Source of the DNA: Lysobacteraceae bacterium
GTDB taxonomy: Bacteria > Pseudomonadota > Gammaproteobacteria > Xanthomonadales > Rhodanobacteraceae
Length of the DNA: 64,000 nt
Reading direction: 5' to 3'
Assembly: GCA_028871555.1 (NCBI GenBank)
Contig: JAGWNA010000002.1
Coordinates: forward strand, 62,001 to 126,000
Part shown: positions 18,955-27,917 of the stretch, piece by piece
How positions within the stretch are numbered: the stretch's first letter is position 1
Layout: every line of letters starts with the position of its first letter
The notes under the pieces: model-generated
Database searches by the model: none
Told to the model about the DNA's origin: nothing
Seen by the model: the letters and a program-made list of their open reading frames with translations, nothing else
Position numbers and translations under genes: made by a program

Positions 18955-19257
18955 ATGAGCGAGCAACCGTCTTCCCGAGCCACTCCTCCCACCAATTCGC
19001 TGGCGGTGGTCAGCCTGGTGTTCGGCATCCTTGCCTGGTGCGTGCTGCCGTTCGTCGGCGCGATCGTGGCGATCATCTGCGGTCATCTGGCGCGCGGCGA
19101 AATCCGCCGCGCCGGCGCCGACAACCGGATGGAGGGCGACGGCATGGCGGTAGCCGGCCTGCTGCTCGGTTACGCGCAACTGGTGCTGTGGGTGTTGCTG
19201 GTGTTCGTGGTCATCGCGGCGATGGCTTTCGGCGTGGCGTTTTCGCACTGGCACTGA
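18955..19257 (+). CDS. DUF4190 domain membrane protein
   Basis: 100-residue protein with two hydrophobic stretches, NSLAVVSLVFGILAWCVLPF and GLLLGYAQLVLWVLLVFVV, joined by GHLARGEIRRAG...GDGMAVAG. This is the DUF4190 pattern. The family is of unknown function, usually a small inner-membrane protein. The ATG at 18955 was chosen because GAGTGAG precedes it; a GTG at 18943 would add four residues. It is 10 bases before the SDR gene and likely co-transcribed with it. Confidence 0.8.
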   Translation: MSEQPSSRATPPTNSLAVVSLVFGILAWCVLPFVGAIVAIICGHLARGEIRRAGADNRMEGDGMAVAGLLLGYAQLVLWVLLVFVVIAAMAFGVAFSHWH

Positions 19258-19267
19258 GGCATCGTCG

Positions 19268-20044
19268 ATGACCAGCGGGCAATCGGCCATCCCCTTCGAT
19301 TTTCACGGTTGTCGCGTGGTCGTGGCCGGCGCCAGCCGCGGCATCGGTCGCAGCATCGCGTTGGGCTTTGCCGAAGCGGGTGCGGCGGTGTCGATCTGCG
19401 CCCGTGGCATACCGGCGCTGGAGGAAACCCGCCAGGCGATTGCCGCGCACGGCGTCACCGTCCATGCGCAGGGTTGCGACCTGGCCGACCCGAAGGCGGT
19501 CGATGCCTATGTGGCGGATGCCGCCGGCGCACTCGGCGGCATCGACGTGCTGGTCAACAATGCCAGCGGCTACGGCTTTGCCGATGACGACGAGGCCTGG
19601 ATCGCCGGTTTCAACGTGGATCTGATGGCGGCCGTGCGGGCGTCGCGGGCGGCGCTGCCGCATCTGGCGGCTTCCCCGGCGGGCTGCATCGTGCACACCA
19701 GTTCGATCGCCGCGTTTCGCCCGCGGGCCGGCGGTGCGCCGTACGCGGCGGTGAAGGCGGCGTTGAGCCAGTACACCACTTCGCAGGCGCTGGCACTGGC
19801 TGCGCAGCGCATCCGCGTCAATGCGATCGCACCGGGTTCGATCGCGTTTGCCGACGGCCTGTGGGAACGGCGCCGGCTCGAACAGCCGGAGCTGTACCAC
19901 GCCACGCTGGCGAAGATTCCGTTCGGCCGCTTCGGCCGGCCCGAGGAAATCGCCCACGCCGCGCTGTTCCTCGCCTCGCCATGGGCCGCCTGGATCACCG
20001 GGCATACCCTGGTGGTCGACGGCGGCCAGATGCTCAATGGCTGA
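19268..20044 (+). CDS. SDR family oxidoreductase
   Basis: 258-residue classical short-chain dehydrogenase: cofactor loop GASRGIGRSIA, NNASG, catalytic Ser in HTSSIAAF and YxxxK as YAAVK, then the C-terminal FGRFGRPEEIAHAALFLAS and TGHTLVVDGGQ. The Arg after the glycine loop and lack of an acidic residue at the end of strand 2 (CARG) hint at NADP preference. Substrate unknown; FabG-like. It overlaps or abuts the downstream methyltransferase gene. Confidence 0.88.
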   Translation: MTSGQSAIPFDFHGCRVVVAGASRGIGRSIALGFAEAGAAVSICARGIPALEETRQAIAAHGVTVHAQGCDLADPKAVDAYVADAAGALGGIDVLVNNASGYGFADDDEAWIAGFNVDLMAAVRASRAALPHLAASPAGCIVHTSSIAAFRPRAGGAPYAAVKAALSQYTTSQALALAAQRIRVNAIAPGSIAFADGLWERRRLEQPELYHATLAKIPFGRFGRPEEIAHAALFLASPWAAWITGHTLVVDGGQMLNG

Positions 20045-20063
20045 GCACGGCGAGCCCGAGCGC

Positions 20064-20831
20064 ATGAGCGAGCTGCGATCCACCGTGCGATTCGGCGATC
20101 GCGTCGACGACTATGCGCGCTACCGGCCGGATTACCCGGCAGCCCTGCTCGACTGGCTGCGGCGCGAGCTCGGCGTCGAGGCCGGCTGGGAAGTGGCCGA
20201 TATCGGCGCCGGCACGGGCATTTCCTCCAGGATGTTTCTCGACGCCGGCCATCGCGTGACGGCGGTCGAGCCGAACGCGCCGATGCGCGCGGCCGCACAG
20301 CGGTGGCTGCAGGGGTTCGCGCGTTTCCGCGCGGTCGACGGGCGTGCCGATGCGACCGGTCTCGATCCCGCCAGCGTCGATCTGGTCACCGTGGCGCAGG
20401 CGTTCCACTGGTTCGACGAGGAGGCGGCCCGGCGCGAGTTCGCGCGGATCCTGCGGCGCGGCGGACTGGTGGCGATCTGGTGGAATTCGCGCCGGCTGAC
20501 CGGGACAGACTTTCTCGAAGGATACGAGGCGCTGCTGCAACGCCATGGTACCGACTATGCCAGCGTGGCCGAGCGCTACGCGGACGATGCACGGATGCGC
20601 GCCTGGTTCGGCGCGGGCTCGCGCGGCAGTGCCGTCTTCGAGCACAGTCAGCGGCTGGATTTCGACGCCCTGCGCGGCCGGCTGATGTCTTCATCCTATG
20701 CGCCGAAGGCCGGTCATCCGCAGCACGCACCGATGCTGCGGGCGCTGCGCGAATTGTTCGACAGCTGCGCCGACAACGGCGCGGTAAGCTTCGATTACGA
20801 CACCCGCATCTTCGCGGGTCATCCGGCCTGA
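20064..20831 (+). CDS. Class I SAM-dependent methyltransferase
   Basis: 255-residue methyltransferase of the type-11 group. [23 protein letters not shown] is the usual start, followed by the SAM-binding [27 protein letters not shown] and [10 protein letters not shown]. Substrate unknown. ATG at 20064 fits homologues; an ATG at 20037 would overlap the SDR gene by 8 bases and add nine residues. The stop lies 2 bases before pyrD, so the SDR-methyltransferase-pyrD-murB stretch is probably one transcript. Confidence 0.85.
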   Translation: MSELRSTVRFGDRVDDYARYRPDYPAALLDWLRRELGVEAGWEVADIGAGTGISSRMFLDAGHRVTAVEPNAPMRAAAQRWLQGFARFRAVDGRADATGLDPASVDLVTVAQAFHWFDEEAARREFARILRRGGLVAIWWNSRRLTGTDFLEGYEALLQRHGTDYASVAERYADDARMRAWFGAGSRGSAVFEHSQRLDFDALRGRLMSSSYAPKAGHPQHAPMLRALRELFDSCADNGAVSFDYDTRIFAGHPA

Positions 20832-20833
20832 CC

Positions 20834-21871
20834 ATGTACGACATCCTGCGTCCGCTGCTGTTCAAGCTCGATCCCGAAACCGCGCATCGCCTCACCCTGT
20901 ACGCGCTGGGCGTGGCCCAGCGCAGCGGCTTCGCCCATCTCGTCGCGAAGCCGCCGGCGGATCTGCCGGCCAGCGTGTTCGGCATCACGTTTCCCAATCC
21001 GGTGGGGCTGGCCGCCGGGCTGGACAAGAACGCCGAGCATCTGGACGCGCTCGACGCGCTGGGTTTCGGCTTCATCGAAGTGGGCACGGTCACGCCGCTG
21101 CCGCAGCCGGGCAACGACAGGCCGCGGATGTTCCGGCTGCCGCGGCACGAGGCGATCATCAACCGGCTCGGCTTCAACAACGGCGGCGTCGATGCGCTGG
21201 TACGCAACGTGCAGCGCTCCGGCTATCACGGCGTGCTCGGCATCAACATCGGCAAGAACCGGGACACCCCGAACGAGAAGGCGGTCAACGACTATCTGAC
21301 CTGCCTGCACAAGGTGTACGGGCACGCCAGCTACATCACCGTGAACATCTCCTCGCCGAACACCCGGGGCCTGCGCGACCTGCAGCAGGAGGCCACATTG
21401 CACCGTTTCATCTCGGTCCTGCGCGAGGCACAGGAGCGGCTCGGTTCGCAGCACGGCTTGCGCAAGCCGATGCTGCTGAAGATCGCACCGGACCTGACCG
21501 AGGCGGAACTCGATGCGATCGCCGACGTGCTGCTGCGCGCCGGCATCGACGGCGTGATCTGCAGCAATACCACGACCGATCATGCGGCCGTTGCCGACGA
21601 CCCGCAGGGTGGCGAAGCCGGCGGCCTGTCCGGCAAGCCGCTGTTCGCCCGTTCCACCGCGGTGCTGGCCGGCATGCACCGGCGTCTGGGCGGACGCATC
21701 CCGCTGATCGGCGTGGGCGGCATCCTCGACGGCAGCGATGCGGCCGAAAAGATCGACGCCGGCGCCTCGCTGGTGCAGATCTATTCGGGGCTGATCTATC
21801 GCGGACCGCAATTGATCGGCGAATGCGTCAACGAGATCCGCCGCCAGCGCGAGAGCCCGCATGCCGTCTGA
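20834..21871 (+). CDS. pyrD: Dihydroorotate dehydrogenase (quinone), class 2
   Basis: 345-residue class 2 PyrD, with N-terminal membrane-association helix ([20 protein letters not shown]) that distinguishes it from cytosolic class 1. FMN and substrate blocks are visible: [61 protein letters not shown] with the catalytic Ser, [14 protein letters not shown] and GVGGI. It oxidises dihydroorotate to orotate at the inner membrane, passing electrons to ubiquinone, in pyrimidine synthesis. It overlaps murB by 11 bases. Confidence 0.96.
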   Translation: MYDILRPLLFKLDPETAHRLTLYALGVAQRSGFAHLVAKPPADLPASVFGITFPNPVGLAAGLDKNAEHLDALDALGFGFIEVGTVTPLPQPGNDRPRMFRLPRHEAIINRLGFNNGGVDALVRNVQRSGYHGVLGINIGKNRDTPNEKAVNDYLTCLHKVYGHASYITVNISSPNTRGLRDLQQEATLHRFISVLREAQERLGSQHGLRKPMLLKIAPDLTEAELDAIADVLLRAGIDGVICSNTTTDHAAVADDPQGGEAGGLSGKPLFARSTAVLAGMHRRLGGRIPLIGVGGILDGSDAAEKIDAGASLVQIYSGLIYRGPQLIGECVNEIRRQRESPHAV

Positions 21872-22940
21872 ACGCATCGACATGCCGGCGCAGCGGATCG
21901 ACATGGGCGGCTACACGCTGATCGAGAACGCCTCGCTGGCCAACCGCAACACGTTGCGCGTCGACGCACGGGCGACGCTGCTGGCGGAGATCCACAACGC
22001 CGCCAGGCTGCCGCACCTGCTCGATTTTCCGGCCGTGCGCAACGGACATCTGCTGGTGCTGGGGGAGGGCAGCAACGTGCTGTTCACCGGCGACTTCGGC
22101 GGCACCGTGCTGGCGATGGCCACCCGCGGCGTGCAGGTCGAGAGCGACGGCGACAGTGCCCGCATCGCGGTTGCCGCCGGCGAACGCTGGGACGATTTCG
22201 TGCGCTGGACGCTGGGCCAGGGCTACGCCGGGCTGGAAAACCTGATCCTGATTCCCGGCACGGTCGGCGCCGCACCGATCCAGAACATCGGCGCCTACGG
22301 CTGCGAAGTGGCCGAGTTCATCGAGAGTGTGGAGGCCTGGGACATCCGCGAGCGTCGCGTGGCCACGCTGGACCGCGCGACCTGTGCGTTCGCCTATCGC
22401 GACTCGCTGTTCAAGCGCGAGCCCGGGCGCTACGTCGTCACCGCGGTGCGTTTCGTGCTGCCGCGCAGCCGCCCGCTGCGCACCGACTACGCCGGCATCG
22501 ACGAGGAGCTGGGGCGGATGGGCGTGGACAGGCCCGCGCCGTTCCATGTGGCCGAGGCGGTGGTGCGCCTGCGCACGCGCAAGCTGCCCGACCCGGCGGT
22601 GATCGGCAACGCCGGCAGCTTCTTCAAGAACCCGATCGTCGAGGCGTCGCTGTCCGGCACGCTCAAGCGGGAGCATCCCGATCTGCCGGTGTGGCCGCAG
22701 CCCGACGGCCGCTGCAAGCTGTCCGCCGCATGGCTGATCGAGAGCTGCGGCTTCAAGGGCCGGCGTGAAGGCGACGCCGGCATCTCCAACCGCCACGCGC
22801 TGGTGCTGGTCAATCACGGCCACGCGACCGGGCCGCAACTATGGGTGCTGGCGCAACAGGTGATCGCCGGCGTACACGACAAATTCGGCATCGCGCTGGA
22901 GCCGGAGCCGGTGGTGATCGGAGCGCCTCCCCGCGCGTAG
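21861..22940 (+). CDS. murB: UDP-N-acetylenolpyruvoylglucosamine reductase
   Basis: 359-residue type I MurB (E. coli-like). FAD-binding and catalytic blocks: [64 protein letters not shown] with the catalytic Ser, [29 protein letters not shown]. It makes UDP-MurNAc for peptidoglycan. The ATG at 21861 overlaps pyrD; ATGs at 21882 and 21903 are possible. The TAG stop is the TAG of a GTAGGAGC repeat that starts at 22937. Confidence 0.95.
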   Translation: MPSERIDMPAQRIDMGGYTLIENASLANRNTLRVDARATLLAEIHNAARLPHLLDFPAVRNGHLLVLGEGSNVLFTGDFGGTVLAMATRGVQVESDGDSARIAVAAGERWDDFVRWTLGQGYAGLENLILIPGTVGAAPIQNIGAYGCEVAEFIESVEAWDIRERRVATLDRATCAFAYRDSLFKREPGRYVVTAVRFVLPRSRPLRTDYAGIDEELGRMGVDRPAPFHVAEAVVRLRTRKLPDPAVIGNAGSFFKNPIVEASLSGTLKREHPDLPVWPQPDGRCKLSAAWLIESCGFKGRREGDAGISNRHALVLVNHGHATGPQLWVLAQQVIAGVHDKFGIALEPEPVVIGAPPRA

Positions 22941-23014
22941 GAGCGCACCCTGTGCGCGAAATGCTCTTCGCCTCAACTATCCCACGAGCATTCGCGCACA
23001 GGGTGCGCTCCTAC
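22937..23014. repeat. Large REP-like palindrome (GTAGGAGC family)
   Basis: Arms of 30 bases (22937-22966) and 29 bases (22986-23014) are near-perfect inverted copies beginning GTAGGAGCGCACCCTGTGCG, differing by one inserted A, with a 19-base spacer. It would fold into a very stable hairpin that can terminate the pyrD-murB transcript. It provides the murB stop codon. Confidence 0.88.
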
Positions 23015-23105
23015 GAATCGGGTTATTCGAGGGATCCTGTACACGATAAGTTTTTGCGGAAGTAACTGGAGCGGCTGTGTGGGAGCGGCCGCCGATCCGC
23101 GCGAA

Positions 23106-23147
23106 TCTTTACGCGATTTATACGGGGCAGCGGAATTCCGCTACCCC
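23106..23147 (+). promoter_or_regulatory. Possible kdp promoter/leader region with hairpin
   Basis: CTTTACGCGATTTATAC (about 23107-23123) is the only T-rich stretch before kdp and loosely resembles the TTTATAC..TTTACA elements bound by KdpE in E. coli. Directly after it a hairpin GGGG-C-AGCGG-AATT-CCGCT-A-CCCC (23124-23147) could act in the leader. Assignment rests on position and weak similarity only. Confidence 0.3.
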
Positions 23148-23203
23148 TTTGTTATGCGCCGACTCCTACAGTGCGTTCCGTTGCAACGACGGAGCCCATG
23201 TCC

Positions 23204-23293
23204 ATGGACATCATCTACCTGCTGCTTGCCATCGTGCTCACCGCAGCCACGATCGGCTTGCTGCTGATCTGCGACCGGCTCGGCCGGCGCTGA
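23204..23293 (+). CDS. Small membrane protein upstream of kdpF (29 aa)
   Basis: MDIIYLLLAIVLTAATIGLL followed by ICDRLGRR: one transmembrane helix and a short basic cytoplasmic end. GGAG lies 9 bases before the ATG at 23204; an ATG at 23198 is too close to it. From memory, similar 25-30 residue open frames sit just before kdpF in other Gram-negative kdp operons, but none has a defined role. A KdpF-like accessory role is conceivable. Confidence 0.6.
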   Translation: MDIIYLLLAIVLTAATIGLLLICDRLGRR

Positions 23294-23335
23294 GCCGTGC
23301 CGCGGCATCGCGCGACTTTTCGACGGACTTCCCTC

Positions 23336-23428
23336 ATGACCCTGATCTACGGACTGGCCATCGCGATCGCGGCGGCGCTTGCCGGCTACCTGTGCGTGGC
23401 CCTGCTCAAGCCGGAGTGGTTCGAATGA
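23336..23428 (+). CDS. kdpF: K(+)-transporting ATPase subunit KdpF
   Basis: 30-residue single-span protein: MTLIYGLAIAIAAALAGYLC then [10 protein letters not shown]. The ending ALLKPE-F is the KdpF signature (E. coli: LLKPEAF-like). KdpF stabilises the KdpABC complex in the inner membrane. Its stop overlaps the kdpA start (ATGA), giving translational coupling. Confidence 0.9.
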   Translation: MTLIYGLAIAIAAALAGYLCVALLKPEWFE

Positions 23429-25203
23429 CCGCCAACGACTACCTCCAGCTCGGCCTTTACCTGACCGTGCTTTTGCTGCTGGTGAAACCGTTCGGCAGCT
23501 ACATGGCGCTGGTCTTCGCCGAGGTGCCCAATCGCGTCACCCGCTTCGGCGCGCGCGCCGAGCGCGGCCTCTACCGCCTGTGCGGCATCGCGCCCGACGA
23601 GGACATGGACTGGAAGCGCTACGCGCTGGCCATGTTGCTGTTCAACCTGCTCGGCCTGCTCACGGTGTACGCGCTGCAGCGGCTGCAACAGTGGCTGCCG
23701 CTCAATCCACAGCACTTCGGCGCAGTGTCGGCCGACTCGGCGATGAACACCGCGATCAGCTTCGCCAGCAACACCAACTGGCAGGGCTACGGCGGCGAGT
23801 CGACGATGAGCTACCTGACCCAGATGCTGGGCCTGGCGGTGCAGAACTTCCTCTCCGCGGCCACCGGCATCGCCGTGCTGGTGGCGGTGATCCGCGGTTT
23901 CGCCCGGCGCAGCGCGAAAGGACTGGGCAACTTCTGGGTCGACCTCACCCGCAGCACGCTGTATGTACTGCTGCCGCTGTCGCTGTTGCTGTCGCTGTTG
24001 CTGGTGTCGCAGGGCGTGGTGCAGAACTTCAGGCCGTACGCCGACGTGCCGGTGGTGCAGGCCAGCAGCTATACCGAGACGGTAAAGGATGCCGCCGGCC
24101 ACGACGCAACCCGTATCGTGCCGGTCAGCATGCAGACCCTGCCGATGGGGCCGGCCGCCTCGCAGATCGCGATCAAGCAACTGGGCACCAACGGGGGCGG
24201 ATTCTTCAACGTGAACTCCGCGCATCCGTTCGAGAATCCCACGCCACTGAGCAACTTCGCCGAGCTGCTGGCGATCCTGCTGATCCCGGCCGCGCTGTGC
24301 CACACCTTCGGCGCGATGGTCGGCGACCGCCGCCAGGGCTGGTCCTTGCTGGCGGTGATGCTGGTGATCTTCATCCCGCTGCTGCTGGTCTGCACGGCGG
24401 CCGAGCAGGCCGGCAACCCGCTGCTTGCCCATCTGGGCGTCGACCAGCACGCTTCGGTGCTGCAGGCCGGCGGCAACATGGAAGGCAAGGAGACCCGTTT
24501 CGGCATCGTCAACTCCACGCTGTGGGCGACCGCCACCACCGCCGCCTCGAACGGCTCGGTGAACGCGATGCACGACTCGTTCACCCCGCTGGGCGGGCTG
24601 GTGCCGATGTGGCTGATCCAGCTGGGCGAGGTGATCTTCGGCGGCGTCGGTTCGGGCCTGTACGGCATGCTCGCGTTCGCGGTGGTGGCGGTGTTCATCG
24701 CCGGGCTGATGGTGGGCCGCACGCCCGAATACCTGGGCAAGAAGATCGAAGCCTACGAGATGAAGATGGCCAGTCTCGCGGTACTGATTCCACCGGCGCT
24801 GGTGGTGATCGGCACGGCCATCGCAGTGATGGTGCCGGCTGGCGTGGCGGGCATCGCCAACCCGGGCGCGCACGGCTTCAGCGAGATGCTGTACGCGGTC
24901 AGCTCGGCCTCCAACAACAACGGCAGCGCGTTCGGCGGGCTGTCCGCCAACACGCCGTTCTGGAACGTGCTGCTGGGCGTGTGCATGTTCCTCGCCCGCT
25001 TCCTGCTGATCGTCGCGATGCTGGCGATGGCCGGCGCACTCGCCGCCAAGCGGCACGTGCCCGAATCCGCCGGCACCTTGCCCACGCACACGCCGCTGTT
25101 CATCACGCTGCTGGCCTGCGTGGTGATCGTGGTCGGCGCGCTCACTTTCCTGCCGGCACTGGCACTTGGCCCGATCGCCGAGTTCCTGATGTCGATGCAT
25201 TGA
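23425..25203 (+). CDS. kdpA: K(+)-transporting ATPase subunit KdpA
   Basis: 592-residue potassium-channel-like subunit with about 10 membrane helices. The four selectivity-filter-like segments are visible around [51 protein letters not shown] and [13 protein letters not shown]. It belongs to the superfamily of K+ transporters and passes K+ to KdpB. Start ATG overlaps kdpF by 4 bases. Confidence 0.97.
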   Translation: MTANDYLQLGLYLTVLLLLVKPFGSYMALVFAEVPNRVTRFGARAERGLYRLCGIAPDEDMDWKRYALAMLLFNLLGLLTVYALQRLQQWLPLNPQHFGAVSADSAMNTAISFASNTNWQGYGGESTMSYLTQMLGLAVQNFLSAATGIAVLVAVIRGFARRSAKGLGNFWVDLTRSTLYVLLPLSLLLSLLLVSQGVVQNFRPYADVPVVQASSYTETVKDAAGHDATRIVPVSMQTLPMGPAASQIAIKQLGTNGGGFFNVNSAHPFENPTPLSNFAELLAILLIPAALCHTFGAMVGDRRQGWSLLAVMLVIFIPLLLVCTAAEQAGNPLLAHLGVDQHASVLQAGGNMEGKETRFGIVNSTLWATATTAASNGSVNAMHDSFTPLGGLVPMWLIQLGEVIFGGVGSGLYGMLAFAVVAVFIAGLMVGRTPEYLGKKIEAYEMKMASLAVLIPPALVVIGTAIAVMVPAGVAGIANPGAHGFSEMLYAVSSASNNNGSAFGGLSANTPFWNVLLGVCMFLARFLLIVAMLAMAGALAAKRHVPESAGTLPTHTPLFITLLACVVIVVGALTFLPALALGPIAEFLMSMH

Positions 25204-25225
25204 TACTTTCGGGATATTGAACCCC

Positions 25226-27310
25226 ATGACCTCCCATTCCCACGCAGTCCGCGCCGATTCCATCAAGGGTTTCGATCGCGGACTGATCCTCAAGGCTGCC
25301 GCGGATGCGTTGCGCAAGCTGTCGCCGCGGATGCAATTCAAGAACCCGGTGATGTTCGTGGTATTCGTCTGCAGCGTGCTGACCACGCTGCTGTGGGTGC
25401 AGGCATTGGCCGGGCACGGCGAGGCGCCCACCGGCTTCATTTTCTGGATCAGCCTGTGGCTGTGGTTCACCCTGTTGTTCGCCAACTTCGCCGAGGCGCT
25501 GGCCGAAGGCCGCGGCAAGGCGCAGGCCGCCGCGCTGCGCGGCTCGCGCCGGGACGTGGTGGCGAAGAAACTGGCCGGCCCGAACCGCGAAGCCGCCATC
25601 AGCATCGTCTCCTCCACCGATCTTCGCACCGGCCACCACGTGCTGGTCGAGGCCGGCGAACAGATCCCCGGCGACGGCGAAGTGGTGGTGGGTGCGGCCA
25701 GCGTCAACGAGAGCGCGATCACCGGCGAGTCCGCGCCGGTGATCCGCGAGTCCGGCGGCGACCGCAGCGCGGTCACCGGCGGCACCCAGCTGCTGTCCGA
25801 CTGGCTGGTGGTGCGCATCACCAGCAATCCGGGCGAGAGCTTCCTGGACCGCATGATCGCGATGGTGGAAGGCGCCGCGCGGCGCAAGACGCCGAACGAG
25901 ATCGCGCTGACGATCCTGCTGGCCAAGTTCACCCTGATCTTCCTGCTCGCCTGCGCCACGCTGCTGCCGTACTCGATCTACAGCGTGCAGGCGGCGGGCG
26001 CAGGTCATCCGATCACACTGACGGTGCTGATCGCACTGCTGGTCTGTTTGATTCCGACCACCATCGGAGCACTGCTGTCGGCGATCGGCATCGCAGGCAT
26101 GGACCGGATGATCCGCGCCAACGTGATCGCCACCTCGGGCCGCGCGGTGGAGGCTGCCGGCGACGTCGACGTGCTGCTGCTCGACAAGACCGGCACCATC
26201 ACCCTGGGCAACCGTCAGGCGGTGGCGTTCCATGCGGCGCCGGGCATCGCCGAAAGCGTGCTGGCCGAGGCGGCGCAGCTGGCCTCGCTGGCCGACGAGA
26301 CGCCCGAAGGTCGCAGCGTCGTGCTGTTGGCCGGCCAGCGCTTCGGCCTGCGTGAAGCGGCGCCCTCGGACGCGGCGCAGTTCGTGCCGTTCACCGCGCA
26401 AACCCGCATGAGCGGCGTCGACGTGGACGGGCGGCAGATCCGCAAGGGTGCGCTCGATGCGGTGGAACGACACCTGGAGGCGCAGTGCAGCCGGCTGCCG
26501 CCGCCGGTCAGACGAATCGCCGAGGAGGTCGCGCGCCGCGGCGCCACCCCGCTGATCGTCACCGACGGCGACCGCGCGCTGGGTGTGATCGAGCTGAAGG
26601 ACATCGTCAAGTCGGGCATCAAGGAGCGCTTCGCCGAGATGCGCAGGATGGGCATCAAGACCATCATGATCACCGGCGACAACCCGCTCACCGCGGCAGC
26701 GATCGCGGCCGAGGCCGGCGTGGATGATTTCCTCGCCGAGGCCACGCCGGAAGCAAAGCTGAAACTGATTCGCGACATCCAGGCGCAGAACCGGCTGGTG
26801 GCGATGTGCGGCGACGGCACCAACGACGCGCCGGCGCTGGCGCAGGCCGATGTAGCGGTGGCGATGAACACCGGCACGCAGGCGGCCAAGGAGGCCGGCA
26901 ACATGGTCGATCTCGACTCCAACCCGACCAAGCTGATCGAGGTGGTGGAGATCGGCAAGCAGATGCTGATCACCCGCGGCTCGCTGACCACGTTCTCCAT
27001 CGCCAACGACATCGCCAAGTACTTCGCGATCATCCCCGCCGCGTTCACCACCACGTATCCGGCGCTCAACGCGCTCAACGTGATGCATCTGGCCACGCCG
27101 CGCAGCGCGATCCTGTCGGCGGTGATCTTCAACGCGCTGATCATCATCTTTTTGATTCCACTTGCGCTGAAGGGCGTGAAGTACCGTGCGCTCGGCGCTG
27201 CCGCACTGCTGCGCCGCAATCTGCTGGTGTACGGCCTGGGCGGCGTCGTGGTGCCGTTCCTCGGGATCAAGCTGGTCGACATGCTGCTGGTGCTGGTGGG
27301 GCTTTCATGA
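25226..27310 (+). CDS. kdpB: K(+)-transporting P-type ATPase subunit KdpB
   Basis: 694-residue P-type ATPase. Actuator motif TGESAPV (residues 167-173; the Ser of TGES is the site of inhibitory phosphorylation in E. coli), phosphorylated Asp320 in [22 protein letters not shown] and [20 protein letters not shown] of the P domain. Membrane helices carry [19 protein letters not shown]. It drives K+ uptake at low external K+. The ATG at 25226 is preferred over an in-frame TTG nine bases upstream. Confidence 0.97.
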   Translation: MTSHSHAVRADSIKGFDRGLILKAAADALRKLSPRMQFKNPVMFVVFVCSVLTTLLWVQALAGHGEAPTGFIFWISLWLWFTLLFANFAEALAEGRGKAQAAALRGSRRDVVAKKLAGPNREAAISIVSSTDLRTGHHVLVEAGEQIPGDGEVVVGAASVNESAITGESAPVIRESGGDRSAVTGGTQLLSDWLVVRITSNPGESFLDRMIAMVEGAARRKTPNEIALTILLAKFTLIFLLACATLLPYSIYSVQAAGAGHPITLTVLIALLVCLIPTTIGALLSAIGIAGMDRMIRANVIATSGRAVEAAGDVDVLLLDKTGTITLGNRQAVAFHAAPGIAESVLAEAAQLASLADETPEGRSVVLLAGQRFGLREAAPSDAAQFVPFTAQTRMSGVDVDGRQIRKGALDAVERHLEAQCSRLPPPVRRIAEEVARRGATPLIVTDGDRALGVIELKDIVKSGIKERFAEMRRMGIKTIMITGDNPLTAAAIAAEAGVDDFLAEATPEAKLKLIRDIQAQNRLVAMCGDGTNDAPALAQADVAVAMNTGTQAAKEAGNMVDLDSNPTKLIEVVEIGKQMLITRGSLTTFSIANDIAKYFAIIPAAFTTTYPALNALNVMHLATPRSAILSAVIFNALIIIFLIPLALKGVKYRALGAAALLRRNLLVYGLGGVVVPFLGIKLVDMLLVLVGLS

Positions 27311-27888
27311 TGAGCAAACTGTTGCGTCAATCCTTTCTGCTGCTGCTGGTGATGACCGTCATCACCGGCGCGATCTATCCGCTGGCGGCTACCGCGCTGG
27401 CCCAGCTGGTGTTTCCGCATCAGGCAAACGGCAGTCTGATCGAGGTGAACGGCAAGGCGGTCGGCTCCACGCTGATCGGCCAGGAGTTCTCCGACCCGAA
27501 GTACTTCTGGGGCCGGCCGTCGGCGACCTCGCCCGATCCGTACAACGGCGGCTCCTCGTCCGGCTCCAACCTCGGCCCGGCCAATCAGGCACTGATCGAT
27601 GCAGTGAAGCAGCGCATCGCCGCGCTGCGTGCGGCCGACCCGGGCAACAACGCACCGGTGCCGGTGGATCTGGTCACCGCCTCGGCCAGCGGCCTCGATC
27701 CGCAGATCAGCCCGGCTGCCGCCCGGTATCAGCTGGCGCGGGTGGCCCGGGTGCGTGCACTGCCGGTGGCGAAGGTGCTGGCGCTGGTGGCGGCGAACAC
27801 GTCCGGCCGGCAACTGGGCGTGCTGGGCGAGCCGCGGGTGAACGTGCTCAAACTCAATCTTGCGCTGGATGCGCTGCAGAAGCGCTAA
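27307..27888 (+). CDS. kdpC: K(+)-transporting ATPase subunit KdpC
   Basis: 193-residue KdpC: one N-terminal transmembrane helix ([17 protein letters not shown]) and a periplasmic domain with [33 protein letters not shown] and [13 protein letters not shown]. It overlaps the kdpB stop by 4 bases. KdpC stabilises and chaperones the KdpAB complex. Confidence 0.96.
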   Translation: MMSKLLRQSFLLLLVMTVITGAIYPLAATALAQLVFPHQANGSLIEVNGKAVGSTLIGQEFSDPKYFWGRPSATSPDPYNGGSSSGSNLGPANQALIDAVKQRIAALRAADPGNNAPVPVDLVTASASGLDPQISPAAARYQLARVARVRALPVAKVLALVAANTSGRQLGVLGEPRVNVLKLNLALDALQKR

Positions 27889-27917
27889 CGTAACGGCCAT
27901 CGTTTCCGGTGACTTGC

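Noticed and set aside
23386..25959. Very long open frame on the minus strand opposite kdpA/kdpB
   Set aside because: Gln/His/Arg-rich composition and no family likeness; it is the antisense shadow of two well-identified kdp genes in high-GC DNA.
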